A stretch of 64,000 bases of DNA from Lutjanus erythropterus (Eukaryota; Chordata; Actinopteri; Lutjaniformes; Lutjanidae). The notes under the pieces were generated by a model that was not told the origin of the DNA, did not search any database, and saw nothing but the letters and a program-made list of their open reading frames with translations. Shown here one piece after another: positions 47,297-59,258 of the stretch. The stretch covers positions 3,069,641 through 3,133,640 of the forward strand of contig CM034599.1 in assembly GCA_020091685.1 (NCBI GenBank). The letters are read 5' to 3'. Position numbers and translations under genes: made by a program. Numbering within the stretch: the stretch's first letter is position 1; the number at the start of each line of letters is the position of its first letter.

Positions 47297-48735
47297 CTGC
47301 AGCAGTTCACAAACTTTTTTTTTTTTTTTTGGTCAGACGTACGTCCCACAGCCCTGTCAAATGTCTCAAGTAGCCTTTCAGTGACACCACCTGTCGTGTT
47401 CCAAACATGTTCTTTTGAACTGGTTTTAAATGGGATGTTAATCATATAAAAGTAGATATTGCTACAGTAATGTTTTTTATACAACTGAGCTCAATTTGTA
47501 CGATCACTTGTAAACAGATTTACTATTTTACCAGCTGTTATTTTTAGCTAACCATTAATTTGTTATTTCTAGCTAACTTTTAGCTAATTGCATCCATTTA
47601 GCCATTATGTTTAGTTATCTCACCTATTTACCTTACTTACTTTTAGGTTTCACTATTGTTTTTTTTTAACATTAGCAATCTATTTTAACCATTCAGTCAG
47701 TTACTTTTAGCTATCGATTCAAACCTTTAGGCCAACCATGTCAACCATTTGGCTTTAGCCAGTTTATTCATTACTTTTAGCTAACTATTTGAACAGAGTT
47801 TTTCATTACTAGCTATCTATTTTCACCTTTTATCCATTACTTTTATGTAACTGTTCTCCATTAGCCTACTTTAGGCTACTTGGTTTAACTATTTATACTT
47901 ATCTGAATTGTTGTTCATTACTTTTGGAGCAGTTTCATCTATTACTTTTAGCTAACTGATTAACCAGTTTATTCATTAGCTATCACTAGCTATCTTTTTA
48001 AACCTTTTATACATTATTTTTTACATAAGTTTTTTACTGCTTCTCCATTAGCCTAACCTTTTTAGGCTATACAGTATATTTCAACCATTTATCTTCCAAG
48101 TATTTTAACAGTTTTTCCATTACTTTTGTCCTGCTAACTGTTTGAACAGATATGCATTACTAGCTATCTATTTTATTGATCTGACTGTTTTACCACCTCC
48201 ACATTAGCATATTCTACCTTAGGCTATAGCCTATATTTAACTTTTAATTATATGAACTGTTTATTCATTAGTTTTGGTTCACTATTTCATCTGCTACTTT
48301 TACTAACTGTTATTACTAGCTACCTTTTTTAATCTTTTATCCATTACTTTTACCTAACTGTTTGAAAACCACTTCTACATTAGCCTCCTTTTGGCTACAT
48401 ATTTGAATAATTTATCTTTTATAGGCTGTTTGAACTCTTTATTCATTACTTTTGGCTCACTGGTGTACCCATCATTTTTAACTTATGCATTACCTCTACC
48501 CACCTATTTTAACCTTTTACCCACTACTTTTAGGAAACTGCTTTCTTACTAGTTTTCACGCAACATTTACTGATCAAGTGTTACAGCCAACTACGGATAT
48601 ATGTTTTAATTAAATTGCTTTTTTTTTTCTTTTTCAGGTGGGTTCTTCCATAATATTCTCACATACTCTGTTGCACCTGCAAAGCCACCCCCTTCTTGGG
48701 ATTAGTACCCTTGGTTTGGAATCACTGATGCACAC
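47297..48735. repeat. large repeat with degenerate T-rich tandem interior
   Basis: The edges 'gcagttcacaaacttttttt' and 'cccttggtttggaatcactgatg' resemble inverted ends of fish 'CAGTGGTTCCCAAACTTTTT' elements. Between them about 1 kb (47520-48560) is a very degenerate tandem array of phrases such as 'ccattacttttagctaactgtttgaac' and 'ccattagcctactttaggctac'. No coding capacity. Confidence 0.6.
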
Positions 48736-51174
48736 TAACAAGCTGACTTTATATTCCCTTTTTATCTTTCTTTTCCCCTTTTATCTTTTATCTATCTGTC
48801 ATACTGTTACACAAACAGCTAAATGTTGAAATGACTGGATCTATGTACACTATGGTATAATAATACATAATGATTGCCATATTATTCTTTTCAGTGGAGA
48901 GTTGAAACATTTTGACAATCACTTTTTATGCCCTTAGTGTGCCCTGGAATCAGTCTGAAACTACCTCAACAATATGTGTCGAGGATATGTAATTTCAGCC
49001 ACTTAGGATCATTAAAAAGAGATCATATTGAATATCACTTCTAGAGAGGGAAAGAGAAAGCGAGAAAGAAATAAAGAAGAGATTTGTTTGTCAGTCAATT
49101 CCGACCCACTCAATCTCCTTAGCCTTGTGAAAGAAGGGGGAGAGAAAGGGGTCGGGGTCAGCTTTCTGTAAATCTTCTGATGAAATGTTGACAAAACAGC
49201 CAATTTTCTGTAATTTTCCTGCGGCCGTCTTTCAGCAGCTTACTCACTCAGAACCCCTTCATTTCAAACAGCAGCACACTGCGACCTCTGACATGTATCT
49301 CGTCCCTGACTTCTTTGGCCTGGCAGAAAGACAGTAACAGTTGTGCCTTTTAGGTCAGGTGGATGCCGTTTAAGAAGCCAGCCTCATAAAGGACTCCTTT
49401 GTCTCTCAAACAGGCTCTCTTGGGCCCCAGTAAAAGGATAAGAAATGTAGTTAATAGCTCAGGAGTGGCCTAATCATCAGCTGCCATTACTGCTCCAATA
49501 TCAGCAGAGATGACAGACTTATCAATAACAAAGGCCCAGCTGAAGCCTCCACCGCTCTGTCATTTTGATCTTTGCTCCACTAATCAGAGCTTTCATTTGA
49601 GCTAAGCACCAGGCAGCACACCTCTCATTCTCTTCATGCTGTGCCAGATATCACTCATCTTTACAAGCCACTCTGTATTCCCTCAACCCCAGGCCACCAT
49701 TTCCACAAATTGGCTTAATTTCTCAGGCAAATATATGACACATCTGAGAGCTCATTATCCGTGCAATGCAAGTGATTATTGTACTTACTGGTAAAACTCT
49801 CTTAGCTTTCGAGGTTTTGTCTCGAATGGCTTTGGTTGGAGTCCAGCTGATTTGTAAAATGAAATGAAGATATGTCAAACTGACTATCATTGTGCTATAT
49901 AAATATTTCATAAGATTACGCTGTGTTTGCTTCAGTAGTGCACTTCCAAAAACACAGGAGGATTCTGAGACATGTTGTGTTTGTCCAATACAATGCATGG
50001 ACTGAAGACTAAGACTGTAATATAGCCTACCTTGTGACAGGTTTGCACCAACAAAGTTTAATTTAAAGGTATGATATGCAACATTTTCCAAAGACAAAAA
50101 CAGTGTATTAACTCACGCACACAATGACTTATGACCCATTAGAAGTTTGTGGTTGTGTCTGTATCTGCAGAGATCCTGCCCTCTGCATGGGTTTCCCCAT
50201 TTTCTCATAGTTTCACAGCTCAGGACATTTTACCAACCCCAAACATCAGTATTTGACGTCCTGGAAATGAGATTCAACAATGAACCATTTTCCTGGTGTA
50301 CTTAAGAACTGATCGGACAAATCCTACTGATTCTACCTTCTGATCAGAGTTTAGCAAAACAAGTTTTTGAAAAAAGTAAATTAAAGATTAAGAGTTAAGC
50401 GGAGCTTGTTTGCACAATTAAAAACTAATCTCTGTTTAGTAAATCCAAGTTTATTGATGTAAACTGAAATGAAATAGTAAGCGTGGAGAATAACAGCTTA
50501 CCAAAATTGAAATAAATATTGCTTTTAGCTGCTCTATATTGTTATCCTAGCAAGCTAAAAAGTTTTTTTTTTTTAAAGATTATATTGTTTCCTAGTTAGC
50601 TAAAGAGTTAGTTAGCCTACTTACAAAAAAAGTAAAAATTTATCCGCTCTATATTAATATTATGACATTACATTGTTGGCTGGCTAGCTAAAATGTTAAA
50701 GGTTACTGTTTTCTTGCTAGATAAAAATGTTAACAAAACATTACATTGTTTGCGAGCTACATAAAAATTTAACAAAATGTTACAGTTTGCTAGCTAGCTA
50801 AAACAATAACAAAACCAAAGTGAGGTTCTCTGGTGCCACATAATTAAATTTAATTTAAGTTTGGCGTAAAAACTAAAATGCAGTTCAAAGAGGGGTTTAA
50901 ATTTAATCATACTTAATTTGAGGCTAGTTTAAAAGTTCAACCGTGATTTAATCAGGTTTAAACATAAATCTGTCTTGGTGCATCCCAGCCTATGTGCTGT
51001 TATATGAATAAAAGACTGTCAGTATATACAGATTAGATAACAGTCTGTGCCAATAGCCTCAGAGAATAAATGTAGAATATTACATATCCTTAAAAAGAAT
51101 GATGCATATGCTTTTTAATAGTAACATACATACTTTAATGTCAATATTTCTCTTGTTCATTCTTCCACAAAAAG
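48736..51174. other. non-coding stretch (putative intron)
   Basis: No exon supported. The stretch 50510-50810 holds a small degenerate array of 'ttgctagctagctaaaatgttaacaaaacattac' type units. Confidence 0.5.
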
Positions 51175-51256
51175 CTCCTCCATCAAGGAGAAACCTGAGA
51201 GGGCCAGAGAGGTGCTCCCGCACCTGGACGAGCTGGCCCTTTCATTTACAGTCATG
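51175..51256 (+). CDS. candidate penultimate exon of an unidentified gene
   Basis: Acceptor 'cattcttccacaaaaag', 82 nt, and a strong donor (gtcatg|GTGAGG). The frame reads SSIKEKPERAREVLPH then LDELALSFTVM, a charged helix followed by a hydrophobic one. G+C content is clearly above the flanking intron. One leading base completes the glycine codon left by the 46460 exon, and the exon ends in phase 0, matching the terminal exon at 52309. The product is unknown; the alpha-helical pattern is compatible with an armadillo/HEAT-type scaffold. Confidence 0.6.
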
Positions 51257-51564
51257 GTGAGGATCAGGCACTGACTGACTCAGACACCTGCTATTGGGAA
51301 ATATGTTCTCCATCAGTGAGCTATAGACTATTTCTGGACAGGAGCACTGGGAGACCATTGTTCTCTTCGGCACTGACGGCCAAGGTATTCTGGGACTCTT
51401 GGCACACATAGCAAACAATGTGTTATTCATGTTAAGCTTAAAATTTGGGCTACTTATTCAACATTACCAAACAAAACTGTGGTTAGACTGGCGTTTGTTG
51501 ACTGCAGAGGAATAGTTTCACAGCTTTTAGTATTGTAATAAAACTACAGATATTATATATTCCA

Positions 51565-51690
51565 TTAAAGGGACAGCTCACCCCAAAATCAAAATTACAT
51601 ATTTTTCCTCTGGCCTGTAGTGCTGTTTATCCATCTTAATAGTTTTGGTGTGAGACACCGAGTTTTGGAGAAATCAGCAGCAGAGATTAC
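51565..51690. mobile_element. partial TTAA-flanked 'AAAGGGACAGYTCACCC' element
   Basis: The left arm only (TTAAAGGGACAGCTCACCCC and 'acatatttttcctctggcctgtag') matches the complete copy at 36294. The copy breaks off where the 31-bp minisatellite begins. Confidence 0.75.
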
Positions 51691-52075
51691 CAATAACCCT
51701 GATATAAACACTAAAAACTTGTGAAGAACCATGATATCAATGCTAAAATCCATCATAAATCTCCAATATCAATGCTAAAAATCATGAAGATCTCTGATAT
51801 GAATGCTAAAAATTGTCAAGAACCACAATATTGATGATAACAACTGGAAAGAACCCTAAGTATCAATGCTAAAAATTGTAAACATCCCTGATATCAGTGC
51901 TAAAAATCCTCAAGAACCCTGGTATCAATACTCAAAATCATAAAGAACCCTATTATCAACTCAAAAAAATCATAAAGAACCCCAATATCAATGCTAAAAA
52001 TTGCAAAGAACCTCAATATCAATGCCAGATATTATAAAGAATCCCAATATCACTGCTAAAAGTAGTAAAGAACAG
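51690..52075. repeat. 31-bp minisatellite, array 1
   Basis: About a dozen degenerate copies of a 31-bp unit with the core 'aatatcaatgctaaaaat' followed by 'tgtaaagaacccc'. The same unit forms a second array at 53281-53635. Confidence 0.9.
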
Positions 52076-52308
52076 TGAAACTGATAGATCAGAATTATTA
52101 AAGCCAATTAGTCTTGTGAAACGTATAAGCATATATAACTAGAATCACACAAATGTCCTTTTCAGACATAGAATAAATACCTATCTTTCATATTAAGCAT
52201 AACCTATGCTCTAAGGCTTAACATAAAACAGTGGAACTCCTTATTCCCTCGGTTTGATACATGATATGTGCTCTTTAAACAAATCATCTGGTTTCTGCTC
52301 CTATACAG

Positions 52309-52563
52309 TCTTATACAGCGGGGGCAGAGGGTTTGGGGATTTTGCAATGTCATCTGGGATTAAAAAGGAGCAGCACATCAGAGCCCCGGGCCACACCACC
52401 TGGAGCCCCTATACGATCCCTGGCGCTGCACCACTCAAAACCAGCCCCATTAGCTTACCGCCAAATAATTCCTGGTCAACCAAATGACACTGAGCTAACA
52501 AAGCCCCATTTCAGAAAAGATTACAACTCCAACAGGAAACCCTTTGATTATGAGTTTGTTTGA
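52309..52563 (+). CDS. candidate terminal exon of an unidentified gene
   Basis: Acceptor 'ttctgctcctatacag' followed by 84 codons and TGA. The frame set by the upstream exon (phase 0) starts SYTAGAEGLGILQCHLG and ends KDYNSNRKPFDYEFV. The middle is basic, proline/serine-rich and probably disordered. An alternative frame (ending NNSWSTK) is open for part of the exon but does not match the splice phase. Possible polyadenylation signals AATAAA follow at 52918 and 53258. I do not recognise this C-terminus. The exon sits between two arrays of the same minisatellite. Confidence 0.6.
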   Translation, partial: SYTAGAEGLGILQCHLGLKRSSTSEPRATPPGAPIRSLALHHSKPAPLAYRQIIPGQPNDTELTKPHFRKDYNSNRKPFDYEFV

Positions 52564-53280
52564 AATGTTATCAATACCATGATCATTCCTGCGGATCAAC
52601 AGAACCATCTCTAATCACCATACCTTGGCTGCACCTTCAGTTGTGCATCAATCTCCTGCAGAAAAAAAAATCACGGTGGAGAATAGAGGAGTGATTTGTT
52701 TAACAAGAAGCACGTGCAATGACAAAGCGATTCCTTTCTCTGCGTTGATCACCCACCTGCACACAGATTAGGTCAGATATTCACCCGAGCTGCCAACCTG
52801 TCACTCACACTCACTCCAAAAAAAAAGAGAAAGAAACACTGGACACATTCATTTCATGTTAGTGCTGCTAACAGTAGACAGCAGACAAAAGTTTTCCTGT
52901 CTGTTTTTACCAGCAGAAATAAATAGAATTATCAAGCAAATAAAACACAGCATATACAGTGAAAAGAAAATTCATTGTTTTGTTAATTGGTATATTGAAG
53001 CAAAACTGTCAAGCTGTCAGGATTTTCTGTTTTTCTTTGTCATTTATGACAGTAAATGAAGACTTTTTGTGTTTTGCACTATTGTTTTATTTGTTCAAAT
53101 GTTTTTATTTAAACTTGTGCTTTTTTTTTTTAAAACACTTTTTATATTAAGCACTTGGAGGTGACTTGTGCTATATAAATTAAGTTTGACTGATCAATTG
53201 ATGTGCATTGTTCACACTTTTTTGACTGAAAATAATGAAATCTGCATCAAATTGATCAATAAAGAAAATAATTGTTTGCG
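52564..53280 (+). other. probable 3' untranslated/downstream region
   Basis: AT-rich sequence following the stop codon, with AATAAA at 52918-52923 and 53258-53263. No coding features. Confidence 0.35.
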
Positions 53281-53635
53281 CACCCTAATATCAACACTAA
53301 ATAATGTCAAGAACTGCATTATCAACACCAAAAACCATCAAGAACCCTAATATTGATGCTAAAAATGATCAAGAACCCCAATGTCGATGCTAAAAATTGT
53401 AAAGAACCCCAATATCAACATCAAAAATAGTAAAGAACACGATATTGTTGCTAAGAATTGTAAAGAACCCTATTATCAATGCTAGAAATCATCAAGAACC
53501 CTGATATTGATGCTAAAAATCACGAAGAAACTCAATATCAATGCTAAAAACTGTCCAGAATCCTAATATCAATGCTAAAAATGATCAAGAACCCTGATAT
53601 CAATACAAAAAATATCAATAATGAAAACAATTATT
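53281..53635. repeat. 31-bp minisatellite, array 2
   Basis: Roughly eleven copies of the 51690 unit ('aatatcaatgctaaaaat...aagaaccc'), in the same orientation, about 1.2 kb downstream of array 1. Confidence 0.9.
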
Positions 53636-54165
53636 TGTTGCAGCCCTAATCTAAGAGTAAAAATGAAATTCAGTGAAATATAACCATGTACTTTAACCCC
53701 TGGTTGAGGTCATAATATACATTTACAGATATACAAGTTGATAAACAAAAGATGAAATGATGGTGAAATATTGTACGCTCAGCTTTTCTGTGGTAAATGC
53801 AGAGCACTGAAAGATAATTATAGGCTACTTGCAGAACTCAATTAGAGCAGAGCTCTACTTAAAACAGATTACTACAATAAACAAATCTCTTTGTCTGCAT
53901 TGGGTGGTGGGCAAACATGGTAAAGATAAATTCACTTTCTGTTTTCTTAAGATCCTGCATGAAGGTTACACTGACAGTATTTTCCATTGTGCTTTTATAT
54001 ACTAATGGGAACACTATGCAGATGATCAGAAATATTTTTACTGTCTTAAGGAAATGCTCTGATATTTCTTTGAAGTTCCTCATTAAATCCTCCCACATTT
54101 TCTTTTTTGCCCACATATTTCCCAAACAATCATGATGCACAAAGTTAAATATGCTAAATATGCAT

Positions 54166-54427
54166 CAGGGGTTCCCACACTTTTTCATGTCGAGGACCGT
54201 TACAATAAATGCACATTAGACCACAAACCCCCAGTCTGACAGGATTTTGTCTCAAAAAAAAGAAAAAAAAAACATCTCCTCTGAGTCATTTCTTTCTTTT
54301 TTGATTTTCAGGTTTTAAGATTTTAAGACAGGTTTTAAGATATTCTAGTCCTCCTTTTGCTGGGGACTCCCTACAGCCTTTAAAAGGGGCCCCTTTTGGT
54401 CCCCGGACCCCAGTTTGAATACCGCTG
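54166..54427. mobile_element. hAT-type MITE ('CAGGGGTTCCCACAC'), 262 bp
   Basis: The left end CAGGGGTTCCCACACTTTTT and right end GGACCCCAGTTTGAATACCGCTG are imperfect inverted repeats of a common fish element. Flanking octamers ATATGCAT (54158-54165) and ATATACAT (54428-54435) match at 7 of 8, supporting an 8-bp target duplication. Non-coding. Confidence 0.85.
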
Positions 54428-54976
54428 ATATACATAATTGAGACCAGAAAACAAACCCCCCAACAGGTATTAGTTGTGGTAGATAAAATTAAATATAATA
54501 CACATAATCAAGTTAATATTTTTAATCACCACTTAATCTCAGTTTCATAATCTATATTATAATTTATTGTACAATGTCATCTGATTGGTGACAAACATAT
54601 ATTTCTTGTAACGTTGATCCACGTCAGCCTTTTAAGAGATTCTTATGATGGTGAAAGTGAGGTAGGGGGATGCAGAGTTGATGTTTTGACATCAATTTAG
54701 TCTCTGGCGCCCCTTTGTGGCATCAGTGCAGAACTGAATGAAATCATTTGGAGTTCATACAAACAGACTGTAGCTCAGTTATAAAGATAAAACTTTTATT
54801 AAACACAGCAAATGTCTTTAAAAAATCAACTAAAATGTGTCTCTTAAAGTTTTTTATGAACTTGTTTGGTCATTGCCTCTGAAGTTGTTATAGTGACACA
54901 TCTCAGCTCAACTCAATCTTTGTCTCTGGATGACAATATAATGCTACCCTCAGTTAGTGAGCTAAAATATGCTAAT

Positions 54977-55368
54977 CAGTGGTTTTCAAACTGCGGTCCA
55001 GGGACCAGCAGGGGTCCTTGACTGTGTTGTAGGGGAAGGCCAGCAAAAAGGGGAATAGAATATTTTAAGTGAAAGGTGTACATTTTTGAATGTAGTTTTT
55101 ATTTTATATTTTTATCTGTTATTCTATATGTATTCTTATTTTATTTGTATTTCTATTCATCATTATTTACTTATTTATTTATTTGATTCTTCAGCAGCTT
55201 TAATGAGTGAATTTCCTCAGTGTTGAATCAAGAAAGCTGATCTTATCATATCATATGTTATCTGTATTAGGGGGTCTGCCGTTTTGATTTAGTGTAATTT
55301 ACTGTATAGTAATCCTATTTTGATCATTGTTAAAATATGAAGAATTTATTATCTTCAAACATAATAAC

Positions 55369-55423
<55 letters not shown>

Positions 55424-55503
55424 TGTATGTATATAATAATATGTTGGTCCAATATGTATCATTTTTGGGTCATTTGACATGAAAAAGTTTGACAAACTGG
55501 GCT
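54977..55503. mobile_element. second element of the 'CAGTGGTT(C)CAAACT' family
   Basis: Starts CAGTGGTTTTCAAACTGCGG and ends with 'aaaaagtttgacaaactgggct'. The interior contains a long TAA microsatellite. The right boundary is approximate and no target duplication was found. Confidence 0.55.
55367..55423. repeat. (AAT)n microsatellite
   Basis: About 18 uninterrupted AAT units within the 54977 element. Confidence 0.97.
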
Positions 55504-55929
55504 AAATGAAAAAAACAATAAAATCTGTGGTAAAACTAGGGGGTTAGCTGCACAGATGCACATCTGGAAACTGATCAATCTCTTTTCCGATTTTAGATTT
55601 ATAAACTATATAATACGTATCTTACAGCATTTGCAAAACAGAATTTGTGCACTAAATATAGTTTAATGTGTTATTCCCTACCACTGCCAGTGTTCAGCGG
55701 TAGCAGATGAAACTGACCTGTGTATACTGCCATGGCATGGGTGTAGTCAGTAGATAAGAGTGTGAGTATAGCCACGTTATCTGTTGAAACCAATCTGGAG
55801 ACCGACTGTGGGACAGTCTACGTTTAATTAGAAGGATATTCCGCCATCACGCCATATATTACGAACATGATGTCTCAGTACATAAGACTGGTATGAGCAA
55901 GGGAGGGGCTGCTGCACAACACACTGATA

Positions 55930-56087
55930 GAATGAATGCAAAGAGCCAAAAGAACACTTCCTGTTGATGCAAAAATTGCAGCAGCAACTGTCTGACACAT
56001 CTGGACTGGAGAGGGGGGGAGGCCTGGCTGTAGTGTTAGCGAACTACTGAGGGGAATGGACAAGGATTCATGTTAATCTGGAAGACG
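55930..56087 (+). other. possible first (5' untranslated) exon of a downstream gene
   Basis: The sequence up to 56087 ends at a strong donor (agacg|GTGAGTG) and is followed by CpG-richer DNA with promoter-type motifs. The start is arbitrary; no transcription start signal was identified. ATG codons at about 56056 and 56070 are followed by a short frame or by the donor, so coding probably starts in a later exon outside or deep within the window. Confidence 0.35.
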
Positions 56088-56285
56088 GTGAGTGTGCTGG
56101 ACTTCAACTTTGACTCGGACTTGTGACCGTGATGCGTCTATAATGTCGATGGGTCTTCGCTCTTACGGTGGAAGTACTGAGGAAATAATTGCTTGTGACC
56201 GTACGTTAGCAATTGAATGCTAGCTGTCGTTTAGCTGCTACTTAGCACTGGTCGCTACTTAACTTATCTAGATGGGAACTCTAGG

Positions 56286-56480
56286 TTTGAGACACTCGCG
56301 AGATACGTAAGAGTTGCGTTTACGTTGTGCACGTTGTGCAAAGTAAATATGTTACACTACTGAGGATATCTTCTTTTCAGATTTAGGGACAAAAATACTT
56401 GATTATTGTCAGGGAAAGCTCATAGTTTGGGTTGAAATGATCACTCTCGCGAGCTCTTTCGCGGGTCAGGGTTTCCCATC
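56286..56480. repeat. 248-bp tandem unit, copy 1 (CGCG-rich)
   Basis: Contains ACTCGCGAGA at 56294-56303 and TCTCGCGAGC at 56445-56454, with shared phrases 'ggacaaaaatact', 'gtttgggttgaaatga' and 'gtcagggtttccc'. The matching unit begins about 248 bp later. Confidence 0.75.
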
Positions 56481-56701
56481 TAGACACGACCGTCTCTACG
56501 ACATGGTTTGTGTCGACAAAGGAACCCTTGATTTGTGAGACTCTCGCGAGATTTCTCTGCCTTATGTCTTCTTAAGCGCCGTGTACAAATTAATACTGTT
56601 TTATAATGTCTGAGTCCTGTGGTTAAATTCGGGGCAAAAATATTTTGTTAGAGTCAAAGAAAAATTATGGCTTGAGTTAAAATATATTTAGTCTCGCGAG
56701 A
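56294..56701. promoter_or_regulatory. cluster of four TCTCGCGAGA promoter motifs
   Basis: Two perfect (56542, 56692) and two one-mismatch (56294, 56445) copies of the palindromic CGCG element lie in 410 bp. This motif is known from vertebrate housekeeping promoters and is linked to Kaiso/ZBTB33-type binding. Local CpG frequency is well above the rest of the window. A promoter or downstream promoter-proximal enhancer is likely (inference). Confidence 0.6.
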
Positions 56702-56727
56702 TTTTCGCCGGTCTGGGGTTCCCTTCC
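56534..56727. repeat. 248-bp tandem unit, copy 2 (CGCG-rich)
   Basis: Contains perfect TCTCGCGAGA at 56542-56551 and 56692-56701. The same order of phrases ('gggcaaaaatatt', 'gcttgagttaaaat', 'gtctggggttccc') aligns with copy 1. Confidence 0.75.
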
Positions 56728-57514
56728 TGTGACACCGAAAGGCTTCTAGCTAAGATAGCGCTATATAGCTAGCTTGAGCTAACTAGCATAGTAGCTACTT
56801 CATATGACAGCCGACATAGTTTGGTCCCGCATTCGACGCTGTAATTTAACTACTACCTAATACAACGTTGACAAGCTGTTGTTCACTTAGGAAAAGCTTG
56901 ACCAAACCGCAAAATAAACTACCATGACAGACAGAGTGAAGTCTGTGTGAAAGTAACGCATTTTTCTGAAATAATAGTTCGATTCTAGACGCTAAGACAG
57001 CTAGCTAGTTAGCCTATGCTGCTTGATAGTTGGGTGGTTCGGCCCTGTGAACCGAAGAATTTCTTTAAACTACGGTTAATGTAGCTGCAAGTTACCACTG
57101 AAATGAGAAATGGTTGAGACAACATTAAAATAAGCAGGTGGATGTGGCGGTAAAGCTAACGCTAAGGTTAGCTACTCCGCAAGATAACGTTAGAGCCCCA
57201 CATTAATAGCTAACCAACCAGTGACAGAATGGTGTGCACTAAAGTTTGAGCACATTTGCCTTCCAATGTATTGCCACTGTAAGCATGTACGATTGGATCA
57301 ACAGTACATGCTAATGTCCCTCAGTGTTCATTAATGATGAAGCCAAAACGGGTTAACGGGATACTTAATGAGTAAGTTAACGCAATGAGTGTGTAGGTAA
57401 GACTTGCAATAATTTACTTGACTGAAACATTACCTGACATGCCTCATTTTAATGCAGCTGGCCCATATGCATACATTTTGCCAAAACCGACCCAGCTCCT
57501 TCATGACATCTGTT
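56728..57514. other. non-coding, moderately CpG-rich stretch (putative intron 1 start)
   Basis: Contains several GCTAGC/AGCTAACGTTA motifs but no exon. Confidence 0.45.
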
Positions 57515-57657
57515 AAACTGAAAGACCAGTATTACCAATGCTCTTAGTAACAATTCATGGAGCTGTAAATTCATTGTATGTGACGTTATGGCAATACAGG
57601 GCAAAGTGCGGGGACATGGCAGGTTATTCTGTACATCTAGGTTCACCTGGATTACCA
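57515..57657. repeat. direct repeat unit, copy 1
   Basis: 'attgtatgtgacgttatgg...caaagtgcggggacatgg...ttctgtacatctaggttcacct' (57573-57657) recurs diverged at 59328-59413; similarity extends left to 'gctgaaagac' or its like. Confidence 0.8.
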
Positions 57658-57796
57658 ATGACTGTGTTTATCACTTATTCCTCTGACATCCTTTTGCACT
57701 GAAATTCTCAGAGACTAAGACTTGTGGTAATTCACCTGACTTCACCTGACTTGCTTTATTTTGATATCACTGACATCAGGCCTATATGTATTTGGT

Positions 57797-59204
57797 GGGG
57801 CTGCATGATAGGGTTAAAAAAATCTATTTGAAATGATTGTAACACATATTGCGATTGTGATTAGTGGGAATGATCTTTTTGCATCACGTATATATTTCCA
57901 TTTTCACTGAAAAAAAAATAGAGGTACACGATTTTGGATTTTTGCACACATGCTGATATTTTCCAACTTATTTTGGCTGATAGCTGATGCCAATATCAAT
58001 ATAAAGCTCAAGAGCGGGGTTTTGGAAGTGAAAATCCCAATCACATTCTGAGTAGAAGATTTTAGATTAGTAGTCATAATGTTGTAACCATCCAAGGTAA
58101 ACTGACCATGAGCTATGAGATTGTGAAACAGTTGTATATGCTCCTGTAGAAATCAACTTTGTTCGAAGTTTTATTTGCAATGCCATGGAGAAGTACTTCA
58201 CTACCCACAATCCTAAAGTGTAAGAGCGACTTCTCTGATTGGTGGACCTCATTGTTACCAGAGAAATGTTTACTATCCCTGCAAATGAGTAGTTCAGCCA
58301 GCAGGGTGGCAAGTTTTCTAGCTAACATGAGTTGTAATAAGAATGTTTTTAAGCCACGGTGAATATGATTTATGAACACACAAAACACAAACTACAGAAT
58401 ATTACAACACAGTGACAAAAGTTAGATTAAAGAAGACTTATCATTCACGGTGGTTTATGGGATAAGTAGTTCCTTCACTTTATTTTCACATTATGTACAC
58501 AGTCCTGTATCTGTTTTACTTTTTTTTTTCCCTCTAAATCAAATGTTTTATGGTCATGATTCATTTTGGAGTTGGTTGGCTTGTTTCCAGGCTTAAAACT
58601 CTTTATATGACAATTTTCTGAAATGTTAAAGGAGTGAATGAGTGGGAAATTCACTTCCAGAACCGAAGTCGCTGAAAAAGTGGGTGCTCAGTGTTGAGCT
58701 CTATATGCACATGTGGTTTTCTGCCTAATTACAGAGAACATCAAGTCTCTCCTGTAGTGAAGACTGTGTTTTTTTCTCTTTGTTCATTGTAGTAATCTGA
58801 ATGACAGTTCTTACATATTTGCACCACATGCGCATAATTAAAGCATCATTTTACCGAACTGTCATCTCAGCTGAAATAAGATTTAAAGCTAATGCCGATA
58901 TTTCATTTTTAAGCCTTTATATTCCGATATCGATGACGAGCCTTTAATTGTTTGCATCCCTAGACTATTAAAACTATTAAAATCAACAATGATGTGACTT
59001 TTGTTGGGGGTTGTACCAAATAAACATGCTTTTTTACATCTGGAGAACAAGATTTACAAGCCAGGACATATCTGCAGCACTGCAGTACTTAATTATAATG
59101 ATGTCTTGTCACACATTTTTACTTAATCAAGGATTCTGCAATTTGGATATTCAACTTGGCCTTATCGTGACTTCAATAATATGCCAATTAATTGGGCAGC
59201 CCTA
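57797..59204. mobile_element. 'GGGGCTGC/GCAGCCCC' terminal-inverted-repeat element
   Basis: Left end GGGGCTGCATGAT and right end AATTGGGCAGCCCT are short inverted repeats of a familiar teleost repeat type whose interior mentions 'tattgcgattgtgatta'. About 1.4 kb, AT-rich, with only chance open frames. Exact termini and target duplication are uncertain. Confidence 0.5.
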
Positions 59205-59258
59205 GTATTTAGTGTGTCAGAACTGAACCTGTTCGTTACCTTAAATGGTTTTCCTAAG

